Source: Bolinopsis microptera (lineage: Eukaryota > Ctenophora > Tentaculata > Lobata > Bolinopsidae). From it: a DNA stretch of 64,000 nucleotides. The stretch spans positions 15,312,667-15,376,666 of the forward strand of contig NC_087074.1 in NCBI RefSeq assembly GCF_026151205.1, in the 5' to 3' direction. The notes under the pieces were generated by a model. It was not told where the DNA came from. It searched no databases and worked only from the letters and a program-made list of their open reading frames with translations. Positions 11,898 through 22,764 of this stretch are shown one piece after another (position 1 is the first letter of the stretch; every line of letters starts with the position of its first letter). A program made the position numbers and the translations under genes.

Positions 11898-12259
11898 TAA
11901 CTAGTGATATTGCTCAAGATAACTGCAAGTAACATCAGAATTAATATGAAAGGAACGTACCTGTTTGGTTCCAGTTCATCATCATCATCATCAGGGTCTC
12001 TGGGCTCCAGAAATAACAAACAAGACAAAGTTTACAATACTCATCACCGGAAGGTAGTTCAATTGAAAACCTTAAACTAGAAACTGGATACCAATTAGGT
12101 CGGAACTCGGAGCGCAATTCAATAAATTCCGATCGTTAAAATAACAAATGTGTGTTGTAGGTTAAACACAATGTACACGAATAAAATTTCGCGTGAGAAA
12201 AAAAAACGCGAGACGTACAGTCGATCAAAGTAGACATTCGCCAGACAGGCCAGGGACAA

Positions 12260-14115
12260 GGCAGTGATGAAAATACACATTGGCATCCAGCCAGTTTGTA
12301 TTGAGGGCCAGTAGTGCACTTATCTTGCTTGTGATTAATTGGACCTACAGATGAGAAAGTGGTCACGTGACTAATAATGGTGGTCACGTGACCCGATCAT
12401 TCTGATTCAATACTGACATAACGTAATCCATTGTGTCACGTTAATCGCAGAAATCGAGTGGATTGGAATGGCGGTTTGATATTGATTGCGGTTTTGAAGC
12501 GGTGATCGAAATTTGATCATCCGAGATCTCATCTCAAGATGCTAACTCCCAGGCCGTCTTGACGCCCACAGTACTTACATACCTTATCTGACCTTATTTG
12601 GACGGACATTAATTGAACGCTGGAGGCCCTAACGTTCATCTTAATGTCCGTTCAAATTAAGTCCGTTCAAGTAAAGTCCGCCAAAGTTAAAGTCCGTTGA
12701 ATTAAAAAAAATTCTAACTTTTTGTTCAGAATATGACAACTATGAGAACTTTATTTTGCCGTAAGTTAACGACGGAAATGTTCTCCTTGGTCTGCTGGAG
12801 GCACAGAAAACTCTACTAGCATATGATGTTTCCAAGGGCCACTTGGCGGAAAAAGTCAACGAAATTATGGCACTCAACAACATAGTTTATGAGCTAGTCC
12901 CCGCCAACATAACAAACTTGTTCCAGCCCCCAAGTCTAGATATTACGGTAAATCGTGTTGCCAAGGACATTTTCCGACGTTGTTATAGTTCATATTACTC
13001 AGGGGAGGTAATGAAACAGTGCTAGGAAAGCTTCACGTGATGTTAAGGTTAACCTAAAGTTGTCTAAGATAAAACCACTTCACGCCGAATGGCTTGTAAA
13101 AGTTAACACTAAAATGCAAGACCGGGATAGTTTGATAAAAAAGGTTTCCATAAAACTAGAAAACTGATGCAGTGATAAATACACATTGGCATCCAGCCAG
13201 CTTTGTATTGAGGGCCAGTAGTGCACTTTATCTTGCTTGTGATTAATTGGACCTACCGATGAGAAAGTGGATCACCGTGACTAATAATGGAGGTCACGTG
13301 ACCCGATCATTCTGATTCAATACTGACATAACGTAATCCATTGTGTCCACGTTAATCGCAGAAACGCGTGGATTGGGAATGGCGGTTGATATTGAATGCG
13401 GTTTTGAAGCGGTGAACGAAATTTATCATCCGAGATCTCACCAAGATGCTACGGAGTAAGTCCCAGGCCGTCTTGACGCCGCACATAGTCTACACACCGG
13501 TTAACCAGAACTATAGGCCGTTTTATCTGACCATATTTGGACGGACATTAAATGAACGCTGGAGGCCCTAACCGTTATCTTAATGTCCGTACCAAATTAA
13601 GTCCGTTCAAGTAAATGTCGTCAAAATTAAAGTCCGTTGAATTTAAAAAAAATTCAAACTTTTTTTTTGTTCACAATATGACAACTAAGAGAACTTTATT
13701 GTGCCGTAAGTTAACGGACGGCAATTTTCCCTTGGTCTGCTGGAGGCACAGAAATCTCGACTAGCATATATGTTTCCAAGGGTCACAGGGCGGAAAAAGT
13801 CAACGAAATTATGGCACTCAACAACATAGTTAATGAGCTAGTCCCCGCCAACATAACAAACTTGTTCCACCCCCAGTCCTAGAAAATACGGTTAAATCGG
13901 GTTGCCAAAGGCATTTTCCGACCGTTGTTATGTTTCATATTACTTTACTCAGGGAGGTAATGAAACAGTGCTAGGAAAGCTATCACGTGATGTTAAGGTT
14001 AACCTGAAGTTTACCAAGATAAACCCTCACCCAATGGCTTGTAAAAGTTAACACTAAAATGCAAGACCGGATAGTTTGAAAAAAAAGGTTTTCCATAAAA
14101 CTAGAATCACTGATG
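12260..14115 (+). repeat. Tandem segmental duplication (about 0.9 kb x 2)
   Basis: Copy 1 (about 12260-13168) and copy 2 (about 13169-14115) both start GCAGTGAT..ACACATTGGCATCC and both include 0.3 kb of flanking DNA plus the first part of the pogo-like element. The junction shows a GATGCA-type microhomology. Copy 2 differs from copy 1 mainly by single-base insertions and deletions, which either reflects decay or residual sequencing error. Each copy keeps the GGTCACGTGAC E-boxes (near 12362, 12383 and 13292). Confidence 0.85.
12778..13025 (+). pseudogene. Pogo/Tigger DDE transposase fragment
   Basis: The translated frame reads LLAYDVSKGHLAEKVNEI, then VPANITNLFQPPSLDITVN and ends SSYYSGEVMKQC. 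This matches the C-terminal half of the DDE_1 transposase domain: the second catalytic Asp (in the LLxxDxxxGHL block) and the VPxxxTNLxQPxD block with the third Asp. Here QPLD has become QPPSLD, a two-residue insertion next to the third Asp. The N-terminal DNA-binding region and first Asp are missing, so it is inactive. A more broken copy lies in the tandem duplicate around 13740-13980. Confidence 0.82.
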
Positions 14116-14375
14116 CATTACGCATGACTATTTCATGCTCGAAACCCATTTGATGAAGATGAAATATGAGAGATTAGACACGATCTTGTACACATACTTA
14201 CTTGTTTACTTTTGTTGTGTTATCCTCGTAGCAGGACGGGTCATCAGATTTTCTGACCATCCTCGATGGCGAGTAGTACTAAACCAGGGAATTGTAGACC
14301 AGCTGCAGCTTATAACCGAAGGCGGAGGGATGTCCGGAATCAAAGCAATAAACTGGACAACCTAACTTTAACGAC

Positions 14376-14436
14376 TCAATACGTAGCTCATCTTTATATT
14401 ATCAGGCACTTTGTTCCACAGATTTTGGTCCTCTTA
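14376..14436 (-). pseudogene. Possible LINE C-terminal tail fragment
   Basis: On the minus strand, EDQNLWNKVPDNIKMSYVLSR ends at a TAA. It resembles the WN(K/S)LPDNIK end typical of many LINE polymerases. The upstream sequence (14450-14790) is open in several frames but I could not extend the match with confidence, so the piece is short and the call tentative. Confidence 0.35.
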
Positions 14437-16204
14437 CAGCAAATGAGCTGTCATAGATTCAGAGTGCTGGTTGCTCGAGATGACTCAACCTAGACAGGGA
14501 AGGGATGATTGTTGGCTCGGGTACCATGCGGATGTTTTTGGGAACCAAATATTGCAGCAAATTTGGGACAACATTGTGAAGATCTTCGACATCATCAGAA
14601 TAGTGGTACCGTTCCCTTCTGCGCTGCAGTACATTAGCTTTAAGATTGTGAAAGCCTCTCCCAGTAGTTCATATATTCCAGACCGCATATACGATCGGTG
14701 AATGTTCGCGGACCCCTCCAAAAGCTGGATCCCAGTCACCTTAACGGGTCCATTGCGGACAAACAGCACTCTAGTAGGCATTCTGACCAAAGACTTATAT
14801 AGGTAGTCATTACGGTCCTATCAACCCGAGTTTGAAGACACTAAAGTTATAATAAGTAATACCCATACAGTTTCGCTTCTAGCATTTCTGAACCAGAAGA
14901 GAACCTATGCTGTTTTGGAACCAGTTCAGTCGCTTGATACCATAAACTCCGGAGGGTCTCTAACGTTTTTCTCAACGGGATGTAGTATTTCCTCGCTGGA
15001 GACCTTGAAAAGAGAGTTACCCCGTAAAGAATGTAGTTCAGAAAAGTTACTCTTTCAGTTTTGGAGATGATTTATGAGCTCAACTTCTGTTCGAGGAGGC
15101 TCCATGTTGTGGCACAGCGTGAAACCATTCGAGAATACCGGAAAACAGATCAGACTGAAGCAGCAGACAGTGCCTCAAAACAATCGATACTATTTGGAGA
15201 CCCTAGTATCGTCAGCAAAGAAGCTACCTTAGAAAAGGTAACAGCTAGCTCTAGATCGTTAATAAACAAAATGAACAATAGTGGTCCTAGATCACCCTTC
15301 CCTAGGAACACCACTTAGAACGCCTGGCACTGTCCGAAGAAACACCATATTTAAACATTTTTTACTCTTAAAAATAACGCTGCATTATCCTACTTACTTT
15401 ATAAGAAAATGGATTTAAAAATCATTTTGGCTAAAATAAAAAACGTTTTAAAAAAATGCAACAAAATTCGGATTTTTGATGGTTTTGAATGCCCCTTCTA
15501 GCGTCAAATTAATGTCCGTTTCATATTAATGTCCGTTTATTTAATGTCCGTCTAAATAAGGTCCGATAAGGTAGTTCACTAATGGTATTGGTGACGATGG
15601 CTGCAACGAAACGATATACTGGTGTTTGTGAATAGTGAGTTACTAGTTCACAAATGGTATCGGGACAGCTGCTATGTCAAGATATACTGGTATTTGTGAG
15701 TAAATGTAAGTGATTAAATGTAATGAGCCAATAGTTAACTATGGTAATGGGACAGCACGGTTCATATTGACCCAGGCAAAGAAGGCTGGAAGCGCATACG
15801 CTCCATTGATTCAACTGGAATCTAACCATTTTTTTAGTTGAAAGTGATCTGTATGCCAGGATCAGAGATAATGGTTCAGCATGGTTTCATAGTTCTCAGA
15901 CATCTTGTTTGTGGTTGGAACCCTCGTTTTTAATACTCTGGGGTGAGTACAACTAAAGCACTTAATTCAAAATATTTCAACTTCTCACGAGAGTTTAGTG
16001 TTAAACTTGTGGCAATTAAAATTGAGTAAGGATACTGAAAATCCGAGGTTGCCTTGTATTAACTTATAAAATGTCAAATTCACAGAATTAAGGGGTAGTA
16101 GAATTTGGTTGCAAAGACTAAAGGCCTTATATAGCTGATGAGATATTTGTGCACAATGCAGTATGCATAATCGACACACGACAGCCAATATTCTACACTT
16201 TTAC

Positions 16205-16435
16205 TATGCCCCTCATTTACCACTACTTCCATTTACCACCTCCATTTACCACCCCAATTAACCACCCCATTAACCCCCCCGATTAACCACCCCCATTTAA
16301 CCACCCCATTTTTCCCATTTATCACCCCACTTACCGCCCCATTTGCCACCCCATTTACCACCCCATTTACCACCCCATTTACCAACCCATTTACCACCCC
16401 ATTTACCACCCCATTTACCATCCCATTTCAATAAG
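16205..16435 (+). repeat. Minisatellite (CCCCATTTACCAC)
   Basis: About 17 copies of a 12-14-base unit CCCCATTTACCAC with AATTAACC variants. A 62-residue minus-strand frame of VNGVVNG repeats is produced by the array. Confidence 0.92.
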
Positions 16436-16533
16436 ACATCCAGCTGATATACGGGGAATATCATCACATTCATATTCGATATCTGATAATATAGCTCTAT
16501 TGATTATCATGCAATGCTGGCAAGCATGACCGT

Positions 16534-16925
16534 TGCCATGATTATATTCACAATACTATTTACCCCCTATACTATCATATCCCCTTTATTGTTTTTCAGG
16601 CATTAAAACTCATCGAAAGTAGTTCAGCAGGTATATTTAAGTTCAAAACATTCTAATTCAATGTTAAAGATGACAGGAATAAAAAATAGTTATGTGGAGG
16701 TTTTTAAGAAATTTGCGCAAAATACGCACCAGCGTCCAGCATGTTATACGAAATTCGGTAAAAAACCCAAAATCGCCATATTCAGGTGCCTTAAAAACCA
16801 TTTTAAAATTGAGTTAGAGATCTGAAACTTTGCAGGGCGTCTAGACGTTGACCAAATCGACTGTAAATAAAGTTCATGCTTCAGGAGTATTGGGAAATGG
16901 GTTTTCTGGAACCCCTGTTTTACAA
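16534..16925 (+). repeat. Dispersed repeat, inverted copy at 39081-39475
   Basis: About 390 bases, from GACCGTTGCCATGATTATAT to GGGTTTTCTGGAACCC, are found again in reverse complement near 39.1-39.5 kb with scattered substitutions and indels. No coding capacity. It forms the outermost pair in the large inverted arrangement of the window. Confidence 0.85.
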
Positions 16926-17154
16926 CAGATTGTCGTGAAGTATATCTATCTATCTATGTATCTATATACCTTATCGGACCTTATTTGGACGGACATTAAT
17001 TGAACGCTGGAGGCCCTAACGTTCATCTTAATGTCCGTTCAAATAAAGTCCGTTCATTTAAGGTCCGTCCAAGTTAAAGTCCGTTGAATTTTTTTCAAAC
17101 ATTTTTCCACTTGAACTTTTTGTCCAGAATATGACAATTATGAGGATTTTATTG

Positions 17155-17315
17155 GGTAACTCGGTAATCTGCCGATGCACATCTGGGGCACACCTCGGGC
17201 ACACCTGCTTTGTGCCCGAGGTGTGCCCGAGGTGTGCCCGAGGTGTGCCCGAGTTTGTGCCCCAGGTGTGCCCGAGGTGTGCCCCAGATGTGCATCGGCA
17301 GATTACCGAGTTACC
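17155..17315. mobile_element. 161-bp foldback MITE with 8-bp target duplication
   Basis: Inverted ends GGTAACTCGGTAATCTGCCG and its complement enclose a tandem GGTGTGCCCGA array. The flanks are identical TTTTATTG octamers (17147-17154 and 17316-17323). The homologous site in the other pogo copy (around 12750) lacks the insert, confirming transposition. The 8-bp duplication suggests hAT-like mobilisation, although the GGTAAC end is not the usual CAG start. Confidence 0.92.
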
Positions 17316-17417
17316 TTTTATTGTGCCGTAATAAAGTTAACTACGGAAAGGTTCACCTTGGTCTGCCGGAGGCATAGAAAACTTAGCTTTACTAATAATA
17401 GTATATTATGTTTTCAA

Positions 17418-17609
17418 GGGTCACTTGGCGGAAAAAGTCAACGCGAAATTATGGCACTCAACAACATAGTTCAACTTCATGAGCTAGTCCCCGCCAACAT
17501 GACAAACTTGTTCCAGCCTCTAGATATTACAGTAAATCGTGTTGCCAAGGACATTGTCCGACGTTTTTATAGTTCATATTACTCAGGGGAGGTAATGAAA
17601 CAGTGCTAG
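17418..17609 (+). pseudogene. Pogo/Tigger DDE transposase fragment, second copy
   Basis: Open frame reading IMALNNIVQLHELVPANMTNL, then FQPLDITVNRVAKDIVRR, ending GEVMKQC. This copy keeps the intact QPLD block with the presumed third catalytic Asp, which the 12.9-kb copy has lost to an insertion. Upstream sequence is frameshifted (the region around the second Asp is not in frame), so it is non-functional. Confidence 0.8.
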
Positions 17610-18374
17610 GAAAGCTCCACATGATGTTAAGGTTAACCTAAAGTTGTCTAAGATAAAACCACTTCATGATGATTTAAGCATGGACTGTTTCATGCACGAA
17701 AACCCATTTGATGAAGATGATAGGTGATATTGAAACTGATCATGTACACATATTTTAACATTTTTACTGCCTAACGACTGCTTTTCTTACTTGCTGTATA
17801 AAAAATGGATTTAAAAATCATTTGCTGAAATGAAAAAAGTAAAAAAAACGAAAAAATTCGGATTTTTGATGGTTTTGAATGCCTTCTAGTTCTATCGTTC
17901 ATATTAATGTCCGTTCATAATTATGTCCGTTCATTTAAGGCCGTCCAAATAAGGTCCGATAAGGTATGTAGGGACACACACACAAAAATTAATGGAAATA
18001 ATTACCGGACTTTATTATTCACGGATCTTAATGCCACAGACATAATTATTCACTGACATAATTATTCACTGACATAATTATTCACGCTGAGGTCTTCAGC
18101 ATGAAAGTAATGTCCTTGAAAGTTATGTCCGATAAGGGGATAACTAAGTACCTGTATTTTTATAGCTAATTTTTCAAAACAGCATATTTTAGGGCTATGA
18201 TTGACAGAAGAACCATCAGATAATGAGTTAAAAGGGTTTTGAGGACACCTCACAGTAGAAAAGAGGTATCGTATTTTCAGTGTGACAAAGTTGACGAAAT
18301 ATTGCCTTAAAACCGTTCGATGCCTGCCCTTTAACCAATGTTGTATCATAATTGTTAGATTGACCTAATCTACT

Positions 18375-18452
18375 GCTGGGTGGCCTAGTGGTTAATAGAG
18401 CTTCCGCCTTCTGTACAGAAGGTTCAGGGTTCGAATCCCAGTGTCACTCAGA
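18375..18452 (+). repeat. tRNA-like element (SINE head or tRNA pseudogene)
   Basis: Pol III internal promoter boxes are clear: A box TGGCCTAGTGG and B box GGTTCGAATCC. GGGTGGC can pair with GTCACTC to make a 7-bp acceptor stem containing two G-U pairs. The anticodon arm (CCTTC..GAAGG with a six-base loop) is not a normal seven-base loop, so it is unlikely to be a working tRNA. It abuts the broken gene copy that begins at 18496. Confidence 0.6.
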
Positions 18453-18495
18453 CTAGGGAGTAGCTAAGGATTCATTGGATCTGTGCGATCTCCTC

Positions 18496-18623
18496 GGTCC
18501 GCTGAGTAGATCTAATGCAGGTTTAGGTAATTTCAGTAGGTCTCCACCAATGACGTCCATCTCGTCCAAGTCAGCCGGTTTTGAGGCAACTGTTGTGAAC
18601 AGTAGTGTCAGGAACAAAATCAT
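18496..18623 (-). pseudogene. 5' fragment of the secreted six-cysteine gene (copy A)
   Basis: The minus-strand ATG at 18623 and the following 42 codons match the start of the intact gene at 21055, including the signal peptide. The match stops abruptly at 18496 next to tRNA-like and unrelated sequence. The upstream homology continues to about 18838, so the promoter region was copied too. Two visible differences in the shared coding part (GTC for GTG, CTA for CTC) are synonymous. Truncation removes all six cysteines. It is most simply a tandem neighbour that lost its 3' part. Confidence 0.85.
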
Positions 18624-19142
18624 CACGGCGTTAGTCTGTTTTGGAAAACTTCCCTAAAGGTTCATGGTTCGATTGAATTGTATTTGTTATGATCAAGTTT
18701 AGTTTGTTAGGATCGAACTTCTATCTGTGACCATTGCACTGTACACTTACAGTGCGAACACATAGTTACTTCACCAATGATATGTAAAATGACAATTTTC
18801 AGAAAAAAATATAACAACTAATATTTTGACATTATAAATACTAGCAGGAACCCGTCAAACCTTTAAGACTGGTGTCAAGGCTCTTTGGTGGCCGGATCAG
18901 TTTCCTACCCTAAAGTCTCCCAGTAAAAATAATTATTACCTATTTAATTCGCGTTTTTGACACCACTTGGGGGTCCAAATTTTGGGTACTAAAATTCTTA
19001 TTCCTTGGCCGATTTTCGATTTTTTCATGCTGATTTGAAGGCCATTAAATCATTTGAATCAGTTAAAAAAGTTTCAGTTTTATATCTTGTACGGTTTTTG
19101 CGGAAACCCGTGTTAAAGTTGATGCCGTGGTGTCAGTAAAAT

Positions 19143-19772
19143 GATCCGTATTTGAGAGTTAACTGTTGATTCTGGTTATCAAACGAGAGTGCTCAACAAC
19201 GACGAGTCGAAGGAGCATAACTAATAAATAGTTGTTGTTTGGTTTCCCAAAGAGAGTGCTCGACTGCAGTTAAGCAGGAGCATTATAATTCTACCAGCTT
19301 CACGGAACTCAGTAAAGAATTTTCCTCTACCACTACACGAAGGCCAACGCAGTTTACAACTTTAAAAGCCAAAGATATCTTACTACCTTACTTCATAGAC
19401 AATTTTAAAATTGGGACGGACACATTAAACTGTTTTTTTGGAAATTTTGTAAATTTTGATAATTTTGAAAATGTTTCATGATCGATAAAAATTATTTTAT
19501 AAAGGAGCAACATGTCATAGCGCTACAATTCATTATTCTATTTGGCACTGATGATTGGTATTGTTTTTATACATATCATGAAACGGATCGTTTGCCCGCC
19601 AATTTGATTTGTTTCAATTGTTCGAATTATAATGCTCCTGCTTAACTGCAGTCGAGCACTCTCTTTGGGAAACCAAACAACAACTATTTATTAGTTATGC
19701 TCCTTCGACTCGTCGTTGTTGAGCACTCTCGTTTGATAACCAGAATCAACAGTTAACTCTCAAATACGGATC
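19143..19772. repeat. Foldback with 148-bp perfect inverted arms
   Basis: Bases 19143-19290 and 19625-19772 are reverse complements over 148 bases (outer end GATCCGTATTTGAGAGTTAA), with a 334-base centre. The arms contain repeated GAGTGCTC(A/G)AC motifs (GAGCACTC on the other arm). No transposon ends or target duplication are evident. Confidence 0.93.
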
Positions 19773-20119
19773 CTAATTCTACCAGCTTCACGGAACTCAG
19801 TAAAGAATTTTCCTCTACCACTACACGAAGGCCAACGCAGTTTACAACTTTAAAAGCCAAAGATATCTTACTACCTTACTTCATAGACAATTTTAAAATT
19901 GGGACGGACACATTAAACTGTTTTTTTGGAAATTTTGTAAATTTTGATAATTTTGAAAATGTTTCATGATCGATAAAAATTATTTTATAAAGGAGCAACA
20001 TGTCATAGCGCTACAATTCATTATTCTATTTGGCACTGATGATTGGTATTGTTTTTATACATATCATGAAACGGATCGTTTGCCCGCCAATTTGATTTGT
20101 TTCAATTGTTCGAATTATA
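19286..20119 (+). repeat. 346-bp direct repeat spanning the foldback centre
   Basis: The block 19286-19631 is repeated, essentially identically, at 19774-20119. The second copy runs into a TA microsatellite. Both copies hold short frames ending NFVNFDNFENVS and CFNCSNY, with no recognised domain. Combined with the foldback, the order is arm, core, inverted arm, core. Confidence 0.92.
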
Positions 20120-20311
20120 TATATATATATATCGTCTCGCTTTATATATAGTAAGATAACAGTGTATATTTTCAAAAAACAGAATACCGAATATTTTACA
20201 AAATAAAAGCCAAATCTAATTTTCACAGAAATTAATACGTCTATTGTTCATAAAAATGTTTTTTTTTGTATTATCTGTTCTTCTGAGAATGTCTACTGTT
20301 TGTTATCTTTC

Positions 20312-21055
20312 TCAAACTGCTGGTTTGGCATCTTTCTCAAACTTCCGGTATTGTGCCTCCATTTCACTGAAAATTCACATCAATGTTAATCAATGAAGGA
20401 CAGTGGTCGGTTGAAAAATCAAATTATAACCATATCAATCAGACAATCAGCGGTTAAAATTAGAGTGACAGGATAAATGTTAATATCCCAATTTGCAAGA
20501 CACTGATTTTTATTCTGAATTAATTTCTAAAACAATAAAGTTAAAAATATTTAGCTCCTTCCATCTGCATCAAATATCCGATCATGCGCTCGAAGTCAAA
20601 AGTCAATACCTTAAGATGTTGCACAATGCTGGTTCCTTGTAGCAGATATAGTTCTCCATGGCTTCTGAGACAGCATTCAGTAAATCCAAGTTCTCATTAT
20701 TGACCAGCAGTGTCTCGTAGCTCTTTAGCAGGGCTACCTTTATGTCTTCGTCAGACGCCACCTCACCTGCCTTGACCAGTTGCTTTGCTTGGCTGCAAAG
20801 TAGTTCATTCGTTCCATCATCACAGTTCACCTTCCCAAACTCTAGATCATCTATCATTTTTTGAGCTTTAAAAGCATCACATTGAGCATTTCCGATATCG
20901 CAGTTGTACGTCCCGATCAGATGTTCCATTCCGCTGAGTAGATCTAATGCAGGTTTAGGTAATTTCAGGAGGTCTCCACCAATCACGTCCATCTCGTCCA
21001 AGTCAGCCGGTTTTGAGGCAACTGTTGTGAACAGTAGTGTCAGGAACAAAATCAT
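20312..21055 (-). CDS. Small secreted six-cysteine protein, two exons
   Basis: Exon 1 is 21055-20610 and exon 2 is 20366-20312. The donor AAG|GTATTG and acceptor TTTTCAG|T join in phase, giving a 166-residue protein. The first exon alone would stop a few codons past the donor, so an unspliced reading gives almost the same protein. Residues 1-14 are a hydrophobic signal peptide (cleavage likely after VAS). The mature part has six cysteines at 52, 59, 78, 87, 138 and 145, as three pairs C-x6-C, C-x8-C and C-x6-C, within acidic, helix-prone sequence. The C-terminus is YRKFEKDAKPAV. I recognise no family and assign no function; extracellular location is inferred from the signal peptide. The ATG at 21055 is chosen because the signal peptide follows it directly. 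Two broken relatives exist (18496-18623 minus; 39990-40262 plus). Confidence 0.75.
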
Positions 21056-21260
21056 CACGGCGTTAGTCTGTCTTGGAAAACTTCCCTAAAGGTTCATGGT
21101 TCGATTGAATTGTATTTGTTATGATCAAGTTTAGTTTGTTAGGATCGAACTTCTATCTGTGACCATTGCACTGTACACTTACAGTGCGAACACATAGTTA
21201 CTTCACCAATGATATGTAAAATGACAATTTTCAGAAAAAAATATAACAACTAATATTAAT
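21056..21260 (-). promoter_or_regulatory. Upstream region shared by all three gene copies
   Basis: About 200 bases upstream of the secreted-protein ATG are nearly identical in copies A (18624-18838), B and C (39785-39989). They include a short palindromic block TGTACACTTACAGTGCGAACA, within which TACACTTACAGTG can pair. Conservation here comes from duplication, so function is not proven, but the promoter most likely lies within it. No clear TATA box was identified. Confidence 0.45.
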
Positions 21261-21294
21261 TAAAATATAGTTATAATTATATCTTGACATTATA

Positions 21295-22049
21295 CAGGGT
21301 GGGCCAAAAGTCAGTGTGCAAACGTTGGCCTTAATAGCTCAGTCACTGAGTGCCCAATTGAAATACTTTCTTCTGGTATGACTTAGTACCACCACTGGTT
21401 CGAGGAATTTGTCAACTCGAAAAATATTCGCGTTCATTTTTTTCAAATGGAGGTTCATTTTCACATTTATTTGATAGTTTGGATAGTCGGATCAAGCTAA
21501 ATGTTATTGAATTGTGTTTGGCCATTCGAATTACGTTTGCCCTGAAAGAATTAGAACTGTAGCTTCTCAGATGACCGAGATATGAAGCATAACGAGTTTA
21601 TTCATTACGTGTGATCAGGTGATTGGTTTACCTAATCACGTGATAAGGTGACCCCGTTAAACATTATGGGAATTGTTAAGGGTGCCCAATTAAGGTGTCG
21701 TGTCACGGTGTCACATAATCACCCAGTCAATTTTGTTAACGAGATACACAAAATGCTTGATAACTTCGTTATTTCTAATCCGTTTTGCCTCATGTTTTCA
21801 GATCATATGCAACATTTGATAATCTACCGTCTCTGAAAAAATTAGGCGTTCAGCATGTTCAGAGAAAACAATATAGGTGTTTTAATATTGAATGGGCGTG
21901 GTCTAAAATATTCGAATTTTCAAATTTTGACGACGGAATCCTCGAACCAGTAAGTACAGTATGCCATCTGCAAAGCAACAGCTCTCAAATATAAAACACG
22001 GCGGAGGTATAAGACCCAACGTTTGCACACTGACTTTTGGCCCACCCTG
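21295..22049. mobile_element. Mariner-like MITE, 755 bp
   Basis: Near-perfect inverted ends starting CAGGGTGGGCCAAAAGTCAG extend over more than 30 bases and are flanked by TA on both sides (21293-21294, 22050-22051). The interior has no transposase. The inverted copy of this region at about 39.78 kb reads straight through TTGACATTATAAATATAACA without the element, giving an empty-site control. Confidence 0.93.
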
Positions 22050-22189
22050 TATTTATAAATATAACAGTGTATATTTTCAAAAAATAGAATACCGAATATA
22101 TATTGCGAAAATTAAACAAGTAGTTTACGCTGTTTTTATAAAACAATGTACTGAATATTATATTGTTGAATTGTGGGCTCTTACTAATT

Positions 22190-22475
22190 GAAGCCCGTGC
22201 AGATCCGAACCTTTCCCCTCTTAAAATCAGCAAACGCAGATGTTTTATCAGCGCAACTCTCAATAATATATTTCACCCCCTTCCCTTAGACATCGCTAAG
22301 CTTATAACCTAGACACCGCTACCTAGACACCGTTACCTAGACACCGCTAAAGCTCAGAATCGTCATTTCTATGCACTTGTCACTAATGAAAATGAAATAT
22401 GAATAACTAAATCTCAGTTGTAATCACGGCTTCATGCCCTCAGCGGTTAAGGTATGTCTGACTTGAGTTTAAGAT
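22190..22475 (+). repeat. Three-copy dispersed repeat (copy 1)
   Basis: The block starting GAAGCCCGTGCAGATCCGAA and ending in the GTATGTCTGACTTGAGTTTA stretch recurs directly at about 23792-24080 and in reverse complement at about 37500-37800. Each copy contains CTAGACACCG tandem motifs in differing numbers. Non-coding. Confidence 0.85.
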
Positions 22476-22712
22476 CCAAATTCAACGCTTTTGATTGCAA
22501 ACTGTTCCTTTTTCCAGCAGGCCTGAATCCCAATTCCCAAAAATGGACGATTAGATAGGCCGAATTTGCATAAATTATGCAATTTTTTATGCGAAAACCG
22601 CTAGTCGTTGATTTTCTAGCTTTAATGGTCGCACATGTTCCTTGGTAATTGTACTGACAGATCAAGGTAGCCAAAATGTTAAAATAATATGAAAATAGGG
22701 CAAAATTACGCC

Positions 22713-22764
22713 GTTAAAGGTAAAAAAGGGTGTGGCCCGTTAAAGGTAAAAAAGGGTGTGGCCC
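22713..22764 (+). repeat. 26-bp perfect tandem duplication
   Basis: GTTAAAGGTAAAAAAGGGTG followed by TGGCCC occurs twice back to back. Confidence 0.95.

Larger units (their letters stand above)
12582..15571 (+). mobile_element. Pogo/Tigger-like DNA transposon, degraded, about 3 kb
   Basis: Left end CCTTATCTGACCTTATTTGG and right end (ending CCAAATAAGGTCCGATAAGG with one change) are inverted repeats flanked by TA (12580-12581 and 15572-15573). Further GGACGGACATTAA/TTAATGTCCGT sub-terminal repeats lie at both ends. A transposase fragment with the DDE signature sits at 12778-13025. The length is inflated by the internal tandem duplication and by foreign sequence after about 14115, including a LINE tail fragment. 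Confidence 0.8.
16969..17964 (+). mobile_element. Second pogo/Tigger-like copy, 1.0 kb, internally deleted
   Basis: Both ends are CCTTATCGGACCTTATTTGG-type inverted repeats (right end GGTCCGATAAGG) flanked by TA (16967-16968 and 17965-17966). It shares the 12.6-kb copy's sub-terminal repeats. It keeps a transposase fragment and carries an inserted 161-bp foldback MITE. Without that insert it would be about 0.83 kb, so it is a deletion derivative. Confidence 0.88.

Noticed and set aside
16233-16421. VNGVVNG repeat frame
   Set aside because: Translation of the CCCCATTTACCAC minisatellite.
18375-18452. Functional tRNA gene (GTA anticodon considered)
   Set aside because: The anticodon stem-loop does not form a proper 5-bp stem with a 7-base loop; more likely a SINE head or pseudogene.
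21648-22191. Short frames inside the mariner-like MITE
   Set aside because: No transposase motifs; the element is non-autonomous.
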